A DNA stretch of 44,156 nucleotides from Nitrospirae bacterium MYbinv3 (GTDB lineage: Bacteria > Nitrospirota > Thermodesulfovibrionia > Thermodesulfovibrionales > Magnetobacteriaceae), in assembly GCA_002753395.1 (NCBI GenBank), contig PEAB01000024.1, positions 1 through 44,156 of the forward strand, written 5' to 3'. Below are positions 16,339 to 25,577 of this stretch, piece by piece. The first letter of the stretch is position 1, and the number at the start of each line of letters is the position of its first letter. Both the position numbers and the translations under genes were made by a program. Below the pieces are notes generated by a model, which did not search any database, had not been told where the DNA came from, and worked only from the letters and a program-made list of their open reading frames with translations.

Positions 16339-17613
16339 CTATCTGTCGCCTCTGTCGCCATTTAGACCATAAAGCCTCCTTACCGTTGATATAAGCGTGT
16401 CCTTATCCTCAGCGCTCTCCTTGAGGGCTACCGTCGGCGGGTGTATCAGTTTGTTTACTAATGTGTTTGCCATTATCTCTATCGATTTTCTGTCCTTTTC
16501 TTCAATGTTATTGAGCCTGTTAAAGAGTTTAGTAAGTTCGTCCTTCTTGATTTCATCGGCCATCTCACGTAAGGCCACAATTGTCGGAACCGTGTCCAAT
16601 GAATGCAGCCACTTGTTGAAGCTCTCCACATCCTCATCGATAATGTTGGTAGCCTTGATGGCCTCCTTCTGCCGCTCGTTCATGTTTGTGTCAACGACGC
16701 CCTGCAAATCATCAATATCATACAGATATACGTTGTCTATCTTATTAATATCAGGGTCGATGTTTCGCGGCACCGAGATGTCAATTATAAACACAGACCT
16801 AAGACGCCTGTCTTTCATTATCCGCTCCATCTCGTGATGCGTGATCACATAGTTAGACGCACCTGTCGAACATATAACTATATCGGCATTAACCAGCTCC
16901 TTCTTAAAATCACTGAACTGTATAGCTCGGCCAGAGAACTCCTTGGCCAACGCGCAACCACGCTCATACGTCCTGTTTGCCACCACGACCTCCTTGACAC
17001 CACAATTGGTCAGATGCCGTGCAGCCAACTCCGCCATATCCCCAGCCCCAAGAAGCATGAAGACCTTGTTGTCAAGATTATTAAAGATCTTCCTGGACAA
17101 CTCAACGGCGGCATACCCGATGGAAACGGCATTTTCAGCTATACGAGTCTGAGTCCTCACACGTTTGGCCACTGAGATAGCCTTCTTCATAAGTCTATTG
17201 AGTATAATTCCAGAGGTCTTGTGCGATAAAGACAGGTCAAAGGAGTTCTTCAACTGCCCAAGTATCTGAGGCTCTCCAAGCACCATAGAGTCCAGACTTG
17301 AGGCAACCCTAAATATGTGTTTCACGCCATCGTCATCATAATACACATACAACGCCTTATCAAGCCTGCTCCGCTCCAAAGAGTGAAAACCTGAGAGAAA
17401 ATCCTTAATCCGCTCCGTAACAGCTACACCATTATCGGCATATACATACAACTCCACCCTGTTACAAGTAGACAGGATAATAGCCTCACTAACCCCCGGT
17501 AAATCCATAAGACGCGACAACCCCACAACAATAGTCTCAGCGTTAAAAGCCAGCTTTTCCCTGATCTCTACGTCCGCAGTCCTGTGATTAAGCCCTATAA
17601 CTATTATATTCAT
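16339..17613 (-). CDS. hemA: Glutamyl-tRNA reductase
   Basis: First step of tetrapyrrole synthesis by the C5 route: NADPH reduction of glutamyl-tRNA to glutamate semialdehyde. The 424-residue length is usual. GLNHRTADVEIREKLAF (N-terminal domain), catalytic Cys50 in ILSTCNRVELY, VLGEPQILGQLKNSF, the NADPH site MLLGAGDMAELAARHL and the C-terminal dimerisation helix are present. It is complete here, but its 3' end is duplicated at 15223-15470, and the last residues differ (GDRGDR against GGNDT). No Shine-Dalgarno is visible before ATG 17613; TATAAT stands 14 bases upstream. The restriction-modification gene separates it from ccsA, its common partner. Confidence 0.96.
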   Translation of the reverse strand: MNIIVIGLNHRTADVEIREKLAFNAETIVVGLSRLMDLPGVSEAIILSTCNRVELYVYADNGVAVTERIKDFLSGFHSLERSRLDKALYVYYDDDGVKHIFRVASSLDSMVLGEPQILGQLKNSFDLSLSHKTSGIILNRLMKKAISVAKRVRTQTRIAENAVSIGYAAVELSRKIFNNLDNKVFMLLGAGDMAELAARHLTNCGVKEVVVANRTYERGCALAKEFSGRAIQFSDFKKELVNADIVICSTGASNYVITHHEMERIMKDRRLRSVFIIDISVPRNIDPDINKIDNVYLYDIDDLQGVVDTNMNERQKEAIKATNIIDEDVESFNKWLHSLDTVPTIVALREMADEIKKDELTKLFNRLNNIEEKDRKSIEIMANTLVNKLIHPPTVALKESAEDKDTLISTVRRLYGLNGDRGDR

Positions 17614-17662
17614 TTAAATTTAGATAAATTATAATGGAATAATACCGTGACATCCTAGTTTT

Positions 17663-20206
17663 CTATTTTGCCAAACCATTTAAAGAGTCTTTAATTTCAT
17701 CTTGTAATTTCTTCAAATCACATTCAAGTTTGTTTATTATTGCTAACTTATTTGAAATCTCCTCCATATAGGAATCAATTGAAGATATGTCATTACTCTT
17801 TGGTAGTGGTATCATCACTTCATTCAGTTTGTTTTCTCTGAAGTCTGGTGCCCCAGCCCCACGACAAATTGCTATTAATTGGTTTCTAACAAAATCTGTA
17901 TTCAATATCATTACCAAATACTCAGGATTTACTCGTGCTCTTAAAGGTAAAAATCTGTTTGTCATTATAAGCCCTTTCACTTCTTCACCAATTCTAATAA
18001 TTGTCCTTCGTGACTCAAGTGAATTCTTTGCATTTGGTAATAATATTAGCTCTTCACCGTTCATCTCATACGTTGCCCTACTCGGCAATGATCCTATTTT
18101 ATGTTCAGTGTAAGTAAAAGTACCTTTTACCGGGTCAAAGTCCCCAACCTCAACATATCTTAATGTTCTTTCAGGTGTTTGTTTCAAAATCTTTCTCGAT
18201 ATTCTATTGTTATAAACTGACACTAGTTCAGAAAGTGGAACTAAATTTGAGCGAGTTTCTATTGTATTCCTAAGTTGTGTTGCCTCTACGTGATAGTGCC
18301 ATGGATTTATATTATCATTCTTTATTAGCAGTTGAATAGGGAATAAATTTTCTTTATTTCTTTTATTATAAGAAACTAAAATTTGTGCAAAATCGTTTTC
18401 TTCAATATTATGACCAAGCGTATTATATCCAACATTTTGCGCCCAACCTACAAACACATCATAATCCTTCCGCGGTTTACTTACTCTCTTGATAAATAGT
18501 AAATCACCCAGAATTCCACAATCAGTATGATGAAAAGCAGTTCGCGGAAGTCCAATCAATGCCAATATTTCACACCGTTCAAATATTATCTGTCTTATTC
18601 TTCTAAAAGAATATGATTCATTTTCAAAAATACTTCTTGGTATAACAATTCCAGCCTTTCCATCTTCGGCTAATAAATTAATGATTTGTTCAATAAATAT
18701 AATTGCTCTATTTACACCTCTTGTAAAGCCGGCTTCATTTCTTCCTGTGTCATATTCTTTTAGTACATTTTCTTCTGTCTCAAAACCGGCAAATGGAGGA
18801 TTAGAAAGTACAATGGTAAACTTACCCACAAGACCATTTAATCTTTGTTGACTCTGCATTTTTAATCCGTGACATCGCTGTATTCCTGACCAACCATCCC
18901 CGTGCATAATCATATTCATTCTTGCGGCTCTCACCATTCTTGGACTTATGTCTATACCAAAAATATTATTATTCACATAATCGTGTATTAATTTTTCAAC
19001 AAGATGCACTGGTAAGTTTTTTTGTTGTAACCTTATTTGGCTAGCAACTTTTCGCATTGCATATATCAAAAATCCACCGCTACCACAAGCCGGATCTAAG
19101 ATATAATCATTCCTACTTGGACTCAAAAGATCAACCATAAATTCTACAATTTTCCGAGGCGTAAAATATTGACCAAGTTCTCCTCGGAAAGTTGCCCCTA
19201 CCATATTCTCATAAACAGTTCCTTTTGCATCAATTCCTACAACTGAATTACCTGTGAAACTAAATCCCTGAAATGTCTTTACAACTTTTAGGATGGACTT
19301 GTTACTTATCCCAAATTCACTATCACCAGGGTCAGAAAATAGTTCTTTGTAGCGACTTGTTTCTTTTGCCTTTTTTAACAGTTCCCTCACATGCTTACCT
19401 GTCTCTTCTTCTGTTTCTCCAGACAACACTGAAAATTCATAATAATCTGGTATCTCCTGCTCATCAAATACCTTCACAAAAAATAATTTTACAAGCTCAT
19501 CAAATGCTTTTGCTGGATCTATACCTTCACTATGGATACTGTTATGACAAACTGTTACCAAATCTCTTAATTGCTTTTCATCTGTCAACGGAGGAAGACG
19601 ATGTTCTTTAGATAATCTTTTTGCTAATGGTCTATAACCTATCCATATCGGAATATCACCGATTAATGTTCCATCTAGCGGATGAGGTAAGGTTTCATAT
19701 ACCTCCCATTTATCTGAATCTGTAAAAAGATGATATTTAGATTGAAGTGCTCTTGAGTAACTTGCAGCTTGTTTGACACCATCCAATCCTCCATATTCTC
19801 TACACTCTATAGCTATCAATGCTGAACCAGGTCTTCTGCTTTCATGTGTGTAAACAACTATATCTGCATGGGCAACTCCATAGCTATCTTTATCGAGAAC
19901 CTTCCGTCCAATGTTTCCACATGGTACCTCAAGATCAATCTGTTCAATTGGATACTGATATTCAAATATCAATTTACAAATCGTCCAATAATGGACTATT
20001 GCCTCATTGGTCTTGTTCTTCCATGTTTTAAATAATTTATTTAGTAATCTCTTGCCTATTCTGTTTGGATCACATTGATAATATTCCTTGAATATATCAA
20101 CTGAATTTTTAATGGTTTTTTCATAATCAGCTTCGGTATACTCTTCAAGCAAGTTATAAAGGTATTCTTTGTGATCACTTGAAATCTTAATCATGCTATA
20201 CACCAT
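17663..20206 (-). CDS. Single-polypeptide restriction-modification enzyme (N6-adenine methylase with nuclease-like N-terminus and specificity-like C-terminus)
   Basis: 847 residues. Residues about 70-175 look like the N-terminal nuclease domain of type I HsdR/type IIG proteins, with Asp115 (HADIVVY) and IAIECRE. The canonical (D/E)xK lysine is Arg136 here. Residues 320-600 form an HsdM-like methylase: GQYFTPR (345-351), SAM motif DPACGSGGF (371-379) and catalytic NPPF (469-472). The last 200 residues resemble one HsdS target-recognition half (LVPLSELVSVYNNR, CRGAGAPDFRENKLNEVMIP) plus a helical spacer. It would modify, and perhaps cut, DNA alone. Base composition is visibly AT-richer than both neighbours. 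It lies between ccsA and hemA, suggesting insertion. The start may be 20206 or ATG 20194 (MIKISSD). Confidence 0.88.
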   Translation of the reverse strand: MVYSMIKISSDHKEYLYNLLEEYTEADYEKTIKNSVDIFKEYYQCDPNRIGKRLLNKLFKTWKNKTNEAIVHYWTICKLIFEYQYPIEQIDLEVPCGNIGRKVLDKDSYGVAHADIVVYTHESRRPGSALIAIECREYGGLDGVKQAASYSRALQSKYHLFTDSDKWEVYETLPHPLDGTLIGDIPIWIGYRPLAKRLSKEHRLPPLTDEKQLRDLVTVCHNSIHSEGIDPAKAFDELVKLFFVKVFDEQEIPDYYEFSVLSGETEEETGKHVRELLKKAKETSRYKELFSDPGDSEFGISNKSILKVVKTFQGFSFTGNSVVGIDAKGTVYENMVGATFRGELGQYFTPRKIVEFMVDLLSPSRNDYILDPACGSGGFLIYAMRKVASQIRLQQKNLPVHLVEKLIHDYVNNNIFGIDISPRMVRAARMNMIMHGDGWSGIQRCHGLKMQSQQRLNGLVGKFTIVLSNPPFAGFETEENVLKEYDTGRNEAGFTRGVNRAIIFIEQIINLLAEDGKAGIVIPRSIFENESYSFRRIRQIIFERCEILALIGLPRTAFHHTDCGILGDLLFIKRVSKPRKDYDVFVGWAQNVGYNTLGHNIEENDFAQILVSYNKRNKENLFPIQLLIKNDNINPWHYHVEATQLRNTIETRSNLVPLSELVSVYNNRISRKILKQTPERTLRYVEVGDFDPVKGTFTYTEHKIGSLPSRATYEMNGEELILLPNAKNSLESRRTIIRIGEEVKGLIMTNRFLPLRARVNPEYLVMILNTDFVRNQLIAICRGAGAPDFRENKLNEVMIPLPKSNDISSIDSYMEEISNKLAIINKLECDLKKLQDEIKDSLNGLAK

Positions 20207-20259
20207 CCATGATTGTGATAATTATTCATTAATGGATATAACTTATCCATTCTTTTTTA

Positions 20260-21072
20260 TTATTGAAAACCATGCAACGATTTTAAGAGGAGGTTGACTC
20301 CAAAGAAAGTAAAAAGCACCGCTGTGAACCCGATGACCGAGAGTATGGCCGACTTCTTGCCATGCCACCCAGAATGTATGCGCACGTGCAATACCGCGGC
20401 ATAGAACAGCCACGTTATCAGCGACCACACCTCTTTAGGGTCCCAGCGCCAAAATGAGCCCCACACGCCCTCTGCCCATATCGCCCCTGTCAGAATGGCC
20501 AGAGTCAAGAGTGGAAACCCTATGGTCAAGAGCCGATAGTTGATCTCATCCAATATCTGAAGGCTTGGCAGCCTGCGATATAGCCCGCCAAGTCTCTTTG
20601 ATTTAACGAAATGCTCCTGCAAAAGATACATGACGCCAATCCCACAGGCCACCGCAAAGGCGGCATCCCCCCAAAACGCAAGCGTTGTATGTACCCACAG
20701 CCAGTAGTTCTGCAGCGTTGGGGCGATGGGCTTTATCTGACGCGGCAATACTGAGGAGGACAACATCAGGACAAAGACACCCGGCATAACAAACGACCCT
20801 AAAAGACTCACCTCGTACTTTAACTCGATAATAAAAAAGATTAAGACAATACTCCACGTAAAAAACGAAACCGCCTCATGCAACGAGGTAACTGGTAATT
20901 GACCTCCCAGGACGTACCTCATAAAAACGTTTACTGTATGCAGCACAAAACCAGCTACAATGAGGACCTTCATTGCTTTAGAGATGGTAGGGATCCCCAC
21001 CACCAGCTCCACTATTGCAAGTATAGCAGCCGCAAAATAGAAAGAAAGCGCCAGTTCAAACGTTATAACCAA
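20260..21072 (-). CDS. ccsA: Cytochrome c assembly protein CcsA (HemX-like)
   Basis: 270 residues with about eight membrane segments. The heme-handling WWD motif is WGSFWRWDPKEVWSLITW, flanked by conserved histidines (WVHTTLAFWGDA before it, HVRIHSGWHG after). CcsA carries heme across the membrane and, with CcsB/ResB, attaches it to apocytochrome c (system II). It begins at TTG 21072 directly after the TGA of the MobB-like gene (TGATTG), so translation is probably coupled. CcsA/HemX next to hemA is a common arrangement; here a restriction-modification gene intervenes. No CcsB/ResB gene is in the window. Confidence 0.93.
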   Translation of the reverse strand: MVITFELALSFYFAAAILAIVELVVGIPTISKAMKVLIVAGFVLHTVNVFMRYVLGGQLPVTSLHEAVSFFTWSIVLIFFIIELKYEVSLLGSFVMPGVFVLMLSSSVLPRQIKPIAPTLQNYWLWVHTTLAFWGDAAFAVACGIGVMYLLQEHFVKSKRLGGLYRRLPSLQILDEINYRLLTIGFPLLTLAILTGAIWAEGVWGSFWRWDPKEVWSLITWLFYAAVLHVRIHSGWHGKKSAILSVIGFTAVLFTFFGVNLLLKSLHGFQ

Positions 21073-21786
21073 TCAAAAACACCCCAGTTCAGAGTCTACT
21101 ATCTTGATCCCCAACCCATCAGCCTTCTGCCATATGAGCTTGTAAGAAACACCAAGATCTACGGCTACCTTGCGTGCCACAGCACATGACATCGTGTTGT
21201 CAGTACAGAGGGCACAGAGCCTTCTTTCAATCTCTTTGTTTGATATATCATCCATAATAACGTCGAGACACTCGCCCCAGTCCTCATCGTTTGAATCATC
21301 GTATTGAACACTTTTTGTTTTTACGATACACACCTTCTTGCCGATAAAGGCCTTCGGGTCGTAGACGTTTCTGGTGACGACGATTGAGGCCTTTTCAAAC
21401 ACCTTGCTGCTATGTTCCTTTACCCTTGCAGTGTCTGAGCCATAGACAAACACCACCAAGTCGCTGCGCAGATACTGGACAGGACTGTTGCCCTCAACAA
21501 TGATACCATTTACATCGCTAAAATTACACATCGCCATGCTGAGAACCTCCTCAAGCTCCCCAATAGGTGACTGTATCCACGCAACGTCAACAGCGCCGGC
21601 TTTCAACAACCTTGCCGTGTCCTTACCATCCTGAAGGATGGTCTCCCTATCGGATACAAGGGTGGTGTAAAAGGCCGTTTTTGTGTATTTAATCGCCCCC
21701 CATCTGCCCTTTAGCCGGCTGAGCAGATTCTCGGCCAATGTGGTCTTGCCACAACTGCTGTGCGCCCCGCCTATACACACTATCAA
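21073..21786 (-). CDS. MobB-like P-loop GTPase with a Cys-containing C-terminal extension
   Basis: The P-loop GGAHSSCGKTTLAENLLSRL stands at the very start, followed by WGAIKYTKTAFY, DTARLLKAGAVDVAW and GIIVEGNSPVQYL. This resembles MobB, the GTP-binding helper of molybdenum-cofactor guanylation, but such P-loop proteins have other roles, and no mob/moa genes are near. The C-terminal 60 residues (RRLCALCTDNTMSCAVARKV, then KADGLGIKIVDSELGCF) form an unusual small domain. The open frame extends upstream into topA, but I place the start at TTG 21786 (or GTG 21780), right after the topA stop, because the extra N-terminal residues are topA read in another frame. It runs directly into ccsA. Confidence 0.65.
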   Translation of the reverse strand: MIVCIGGAHSSCGKTTLAENLLSRLKGRWGAIKYTKTAFYTTLVSDRETILQDGKDTARLLKAGAVDVAWIQSPIGELEEVLSMAMCNFSDVNGIIVEGNSPVQYLRSDLVVFVYGSDTARVKEHSSKVFEKASIVVTRNVYDPKAFIGKKVCIVKTKSVQYDDSNDEDWGECLDVIMDDISNKEIERRLCALCTDNTMSCAVARKVAVDLGVSYKLIWQKADGLGIKIVDSELGCF

Positions 21787-21790
21787 GGGG

Positions 21791-24118
21791 TTAAGAGGTC
21801 TCGTGCTTATAATCGCATTCCTTGTTCTGACAAAAAATGATGCTGTGACCTTCTTTGTCAGTCTTTTCAAGTAGATATGCAGCGCCACACTTTGGACACG
21901 CCTGCTGCACAGGTTTGTTTCCAGAAGCAAATTTACAGGCTGGATAGTTGCTGCAACTATAAAACAACCTGCCGTACTTTGACTTCCTCTGGATCAGGTC
22001 GCCGCCATCTAAGGGGCATTTTAGACCGGTTGGTATAGACTTTATGTTCTTGCACTTGGGATAATTTGAACAGGCCAGGAACTTTCCAAACCTGCCTCTT
22101 TTGATAACCATCGGGGAGGAGCATTTATCGCAGATCTCATCCGTTTTTTCCTCCTCGGCATTGACTTGGCCATTTCCATCCTGTGACTCTATTGGTCTGG
22201 CGTTCTTACAGTCTGGGTAACCGGAGCAGGCCAGAAATCTTCCGTGTTTTCCCCACCGCATAACCATTGGTTTACCGCATTTCTCACAGTTGAACTCTGT
22301 GGCAATGTCCTCTGGTTTCACCTTTCCGGGGATGTTTGTGGCCTCTTCAAGCTCCTTACGGAAACGGGGGTAGAACTCCCCTATCACCGTGTTCCAACCG
22401 ACTGCTCCTTCTTCAATCCTGTCGAGGTTGTCCTCCATTGTAGCCGTAAATTGTATGTCTATCAGTTCTGGAAAGCGATCCACTAGCATGTCGTTAACCA
22501 CCGTGCCTAGTTCGGTTGGTTTGAACCTGTTGTCAAGCTTCTCTACGTATTTTCTGTCTTCTATGGTTGACAGGATAGCTGCATATGTACTTGGTCTGCC
22601 GATGCCTTTTTCCTCGAGTGCCTTTACCAGTGAGGCCTCGTTATATCGAGGCGGGGGTTGTGTGAAGTGCTGGTCGGCCTTTAACTCTAAAAGACTTAGT
22701 GATTGTCCAACCTTAAGATCCGGTAGGATTTCGCTTTCATCCTTATCGTTTTTATCGTTATTTTCTACAGTTTCTGAGTATAAGGCCAGAAAACCCTTAA
22801 ACTTGATCACCGTGCCTGTAGTCCTAAATATGGCTCTGTTATTTGAGTCTACTATCTCAAACGTAGTCTGTTCTAATTCAGCGGCGGCCATCTGGCTGGC
22901 TATAAACCTATTCCATATGAGTTCGTACAGTGCGTAGTGGTCCTTGTGGAGGTATCTTTTGATCTTCTCAGGGGGATATTCCATGTATGTCGGTCTTATG
23001 GCCTCGTGTGCCTCCTGAGCGTTGGCCTTTACCTTATACTTATGAGGTTTATTAGGTATGTACTCCTTGCCAAAGGTATCAATAATATACTGAGATGACC
23101 AGGCCTGTGCCTCTGGAGCTATCCTTGTGGAGTCTGTACGCATATAGGTTATAAGACCGGCGGAGCCTTTATCTCCTATCTCTATACCCTCGTAGAGTTT
23201 TTGGGCAACTGTCATCGTCTTTTTCGCCGGATAGTGCAGCTTGCGTGAGGCCTCCTGTTGCAGTGTACTGGTTATAAAGGGGGGAGAGGGTAAGCGTTTT
23301 TTCTTTTTTGTATCGATATTTTTAAGGGTATACGCCTGACCTTCCAGGGAGTCTTTAATCCTGTCGGCGTCTTCCTCAGTCGTGATGTAAAACTTATTGC
23401 CCTCTTGCAGCCTCTCTACGATAGTGTTGCCGTCGTATTTGAACAGGCGAGAATAAAAGATTGGCTTTACGCTGCCATCAAACAGACCGGTAATAGTCCA
23501 GTACTCTTCTTGTACAAATGCCTCTATCTCTCTTTCTCTATCGACGATCAACCTGACGGCTACCGATTGAACCCGGCCGGCACTGAGCCCTCGTCTGACC
23601 TTCCTCCACAGCAGGGGACTCAGACCGTAGCCTACCAGTCTGTCCAGTACCCGTCGAGCCTGTTGGGCATTAACCTTATTCATATCAATGACCGAGGGGG
23701 TCGACATCGCCTCTTTAACAGCCCTTTCCGTGATTTCATTAAATGTAACACGGTAAACTTCAGGGTTTGAGTCCGATTTATTTACCGTCTTTGTAACTGA
23801 GGAGATAATCTCTGAGATATGCCATGCTATGGCCTCGCCCTCGCGATCTGGGTCTGGGGCGAGGTATACGTGAGAAGCCTTCTCGGCAGCCTGTCTTAGC
23901 TCGATAATTACTTTTTCTTTGCCAGGAATGGTTATGTATGTAGGCAAAAAGCCATTTTCTGTATCTACGCCCAGTTCCTTCTTGGGCAGATCCATGATAT
24001 GACCCACCGAGGCCTTTACGGCAAAATCCTCCCCGAGGATCTTTTTTATCGTGTTGGCCTTAGCTGGAGACTCTACAATAACTAGTTTCTCCATCCGTTT
24101 CTTGCCCTTTAGTGCCAT
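21791..24118 (-). CDS. topA: DNA topoisomerase I
   Basis: Type IA topoisomerase that relaxes negative supercoils. MEKLVIVESPAKANTIKKIL begins the Toprim domain, which continues with LAPDPDREGEAIAWHI. The catalytic tyrosine is in LITYMRTDSTRIAP. The C-terminus carries four zinc-ribbon units: two full four-Cys repeats (from CEKCGKPM and CDKCSSPM), one starting CPLDGG with a Cys missing, and a last CPKCGAAY. At 775 residues (767 from the second ATG, 24094) it is normal. ATG 24118 overlaps the end of the upstream small gene by 10 bases; ATG 24094 is equally possible. The topA-dprA neighbourhood is widespread in bacteria. Confidence 0.96.
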   Translation of the reverse strand: MALKGKKRMEKLVIVESPAKANTIKKILGEDFAVKASVGHIMDLPKKELGVDTENGFLPTYITIPGKEKVIIELRQAAEKASHVYLAPDPDREGEAIAWHISEIISSVTKTVNKSDSNPEVYRVTFNEITERAVKEAMSTPSVIDMNKVNAQQARRVLDRLVGYGLSPLLWRKVRRGLSAGRVQSVAVRLIVDREREIEAFVQEEYWTITGLFDGSVKPIFYSRLFKYDGNTIVERLQEGNKFYITTEEDADRIKDSLEGQAYTLKNIDTKKKKRLPSPPFITSTLQQEASRKLHYPAKKTMTVAQKLYEGIEIGDKGSAGLITYMRTDSTRIAPEAQAWSSQYIIDTFGKEYIPNKPHKYKVKANAQEAHEAIRPTYMEYPPEKIKRYLHKDHYALYELIWNRFIASQMAAAELEQTTFEIVDSNNRAIFRTTGTVIKFKGFLALYSETVENNDKNDKDESEILPDLKVGQSLSLLELKADQHFTQPPPRYNEASLVKALEEKGIGRPSTYAAILSTIEDRKYVEKLDNRFKPTELGTVVNDMLVDRFPELIDIQFTATMEDNLDRIEEGAVGWNTVIGEFYPRFRKELEEATNIPGKVKPEDIATEFNCEKCGKPMVMRWGKHGRFLACSGYPDCKNARPIESQDGNGQVNAEEEKTDEICDKCSSPMVIKRGRFGKFLACSNYPKCKNIKSIPTGLKCPLDGGDLIQRKSKYGRLFYSCSNYPACKFASGNKPVQQACPKCGAAYLLEKTDKEGHSIIFCQNKECDYKHETS

Positions 24119-24420
24119 AAAATCCTTTTCCCTTTCCCAAATATTATAGTATAGATGTCATCACTATCCATATAGGTATCCTTTACTACAACGTAGCTCA
24201 AAAAAGCCTTTAGCGTGTCAATGTCTTCCTCCGATAAGATATCCAGGCTTTCAAGATCCCTGAGATCCTCGTTGAGACCTGAGAGGTCGTAGTCCTTGAT
24301 ATTCATCTTTATATTAAGCTCGTCAAAATCCAAGTCATTTGCAACAATCTCGCTAGCGATTATCTTCAGAATGGTCATAAACTTTCTTTGCATCTTGTCC
24401 TCCATGTTAAGATTCACCAA
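24109..24420 (-). CDS. Small acidic protein of unknown function between dprA and topA
   Basis: 103 residues, acidic and helical, e.g. DLDFDELNIKMNIKDYDL and LNEDLRDLESLDILSEEDID. No signal peptide, membrane segment or cysteine motif. The place between dprA and topA is where Smg (DUF494) is found in many bacteria, and the helical acidic character is compatible, but it is shorter than usual Smg and I cannot align it convincingly. It overlaps topA by 10 bases at its end, so it is co-translated. GGAGGACAAGATG (about 24397-24409, minus strand) hints that ATG 24393-24402 (MEDKM/MQRKF) may be the real start. Confidence 0.55.
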   Translation of the reverse strand: MVNLNMEDKMQRKFMTILKIIASEIVANDLDFDELNIKMNIKDYDLSGLNEDLRDLESLDILSEEDIDTLKAFLSYVVVKDTYMDSDDIYTIIFGKGKRILWH

Positions 24421-24450
24421 AATCCGGTCTCTCTATTGTATCAAACTTTG

Positions 24451-25542
24451 TTAGGAAATTAGGTGGAATCTTTTTCCTTCAATCTGTTTTACCAGACCTT
24501 TCAGTTCTAGGCTCAGTAGTATCGTCAGGACGCTGTTAGCAGCAATGCCAGAACTTCTTATAATCTCATCTATATGTACAGGCTCGAGTGATAGCGTCTG
24601 GCAGAGTTTTTTCTCCTCCTCGTTAAGTTGTACCTCTTTTTTTACTTTTTGCTTGATATATCCCTTTAAGACTGGTGCCAGCTCAGCGACAATGTCGTCA
24701 ACGCAGTGTACCAGTTTAGCACCCTTTTGAATAAGCCTGTGGGTACCAACAGTAGATAGAGAGAATATGTTACCAGGGACGGCAAATACATCCCTTCCCT
24801 GTTCGAGGGCGTAGCGTGCTGTTATTAAGGCGCCGCTGTTTTGACCGGCCTCAACAACAAGAACGCCTAGAGAAAGCCCGCTCATAAGACGATTGCGTAC
24901 AGGGAAGTTCTCCTTGTTTGGCTTGGTGCCAGGTAAAAACTCCGAGATCACAGCTGCCTTATCCGAGATCCTTTGCATTATCCATCGGTTCTCCGGTGGA
25001 TATACCCTGTCAATGCCGCAGCCAATCACAGCGATGGTACGGCCGTTTGCCTTCAACGCCGCCTTATGTGCAGCCGTATCTATCCCTCTTGCCAATCCGC
25101 TTACTACGGTAAACCCCCTTGATGCGAGGTCGTCGGAGAGTCGCTCAGCAACGCTTATACCATAGTGGGTGGTCAATCTTGAGCCAACCACGGCAATGGC
25201 ATATCGATCTTCCTCTATCAACTGACCTTTGACGTAGAGTATTATAGGGGTATCGTAGAGTTCTTTTAAAAGTGACGGGTAGTTCTTGTCGTTTAGCTTT
25301 AATATGGTAGCCCCAATTTTTGCTACATGTTCTATGAGTTTATCAATCTCACCCCAGCGTGAAAAACCCATTATGTTTTCAGCCCTGCCTCTTCCCACAC
25401 CGTCAACGCTCATGAGTCCCTTAATGCCGGCCTTAAAGACGTTCTCTGGTGTTTCAAAACTGGCAAGCAGGTTGCGAGCTATAGTATTGCCCACGTCATG
25501 GACCATCGAAAGAGCTAACCAGTATTGCAAATCCGTATACAA
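24451..25542 (-). CDS. dprA: DNA processing protein DprA (Smf)
   Basis: Loads RecA onto incoming single-stranded DNA during natural transformation; present in many bacteria not known to be competent. 363 residues: N-terminal helix-hairpin-helix/SAM-like part (VHDVGNTIARNLLAS, MSVDGVGRGRAENIM), then the Rossmann-fold core with AVVGSRLTTHYG, VSGLARGIDTAAHKAAL, VIGCGIDRVYPPEN, NFPVRNRLMSGLS and SGALITARYALEQGRDVFAV. A C-terminal winged helix (residues about 300-360) follows. It is 30 bases upstream of the small acidic gene and 35 bases downstream of argG, in one tight same-strand row. Confidence 0.95.
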   Translation of the reverse strand: MYTDLQYWLALSMVHDVGNTIARNLLASFETPENVFKAGIKGLMSVDGVGRGRAENIMGFSRWGEIDKLIEHVAKIGATILKLNDKNYPSLLKELYDTPIILYVKGQLIEEDRYAIAVVGSRLTTHYGISVAERLSDDLASRGFTVVSGLARGIDTAAHKAALKANGRTIAVIGCGIDRVYPPENRWIMQRISDKAAVISEFLPGTKPNKENFPVRNRLMSGLSLGVLVVEAGQNSGALITARYALEQGRDVFAVPGNIFSLSTVGTHRLIQKGAKLVHCVDDIVAELAPVLKGYIKQKVKKEVQLNEEEKKLCQTLSLEPVHIDEIIRSSGIAANSVLTILLSLELKGLVKQIEGKRFHLIS

Positions 25543-25577
25543 GCTATCTATACCAAACTATTTATACTGGTGTTATG

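Noticed and set aside
21787-21930. N-terminal extension of the MobB-like protein
   Set aside because: It would lie within topA's last zinc-ribbon in another frame, and the P-loop normally begins the protein.
24109-24420. Calling the small gene Smg (DUF494)
   Set aside because: Only the position fits; length and sequence do not align well enough.
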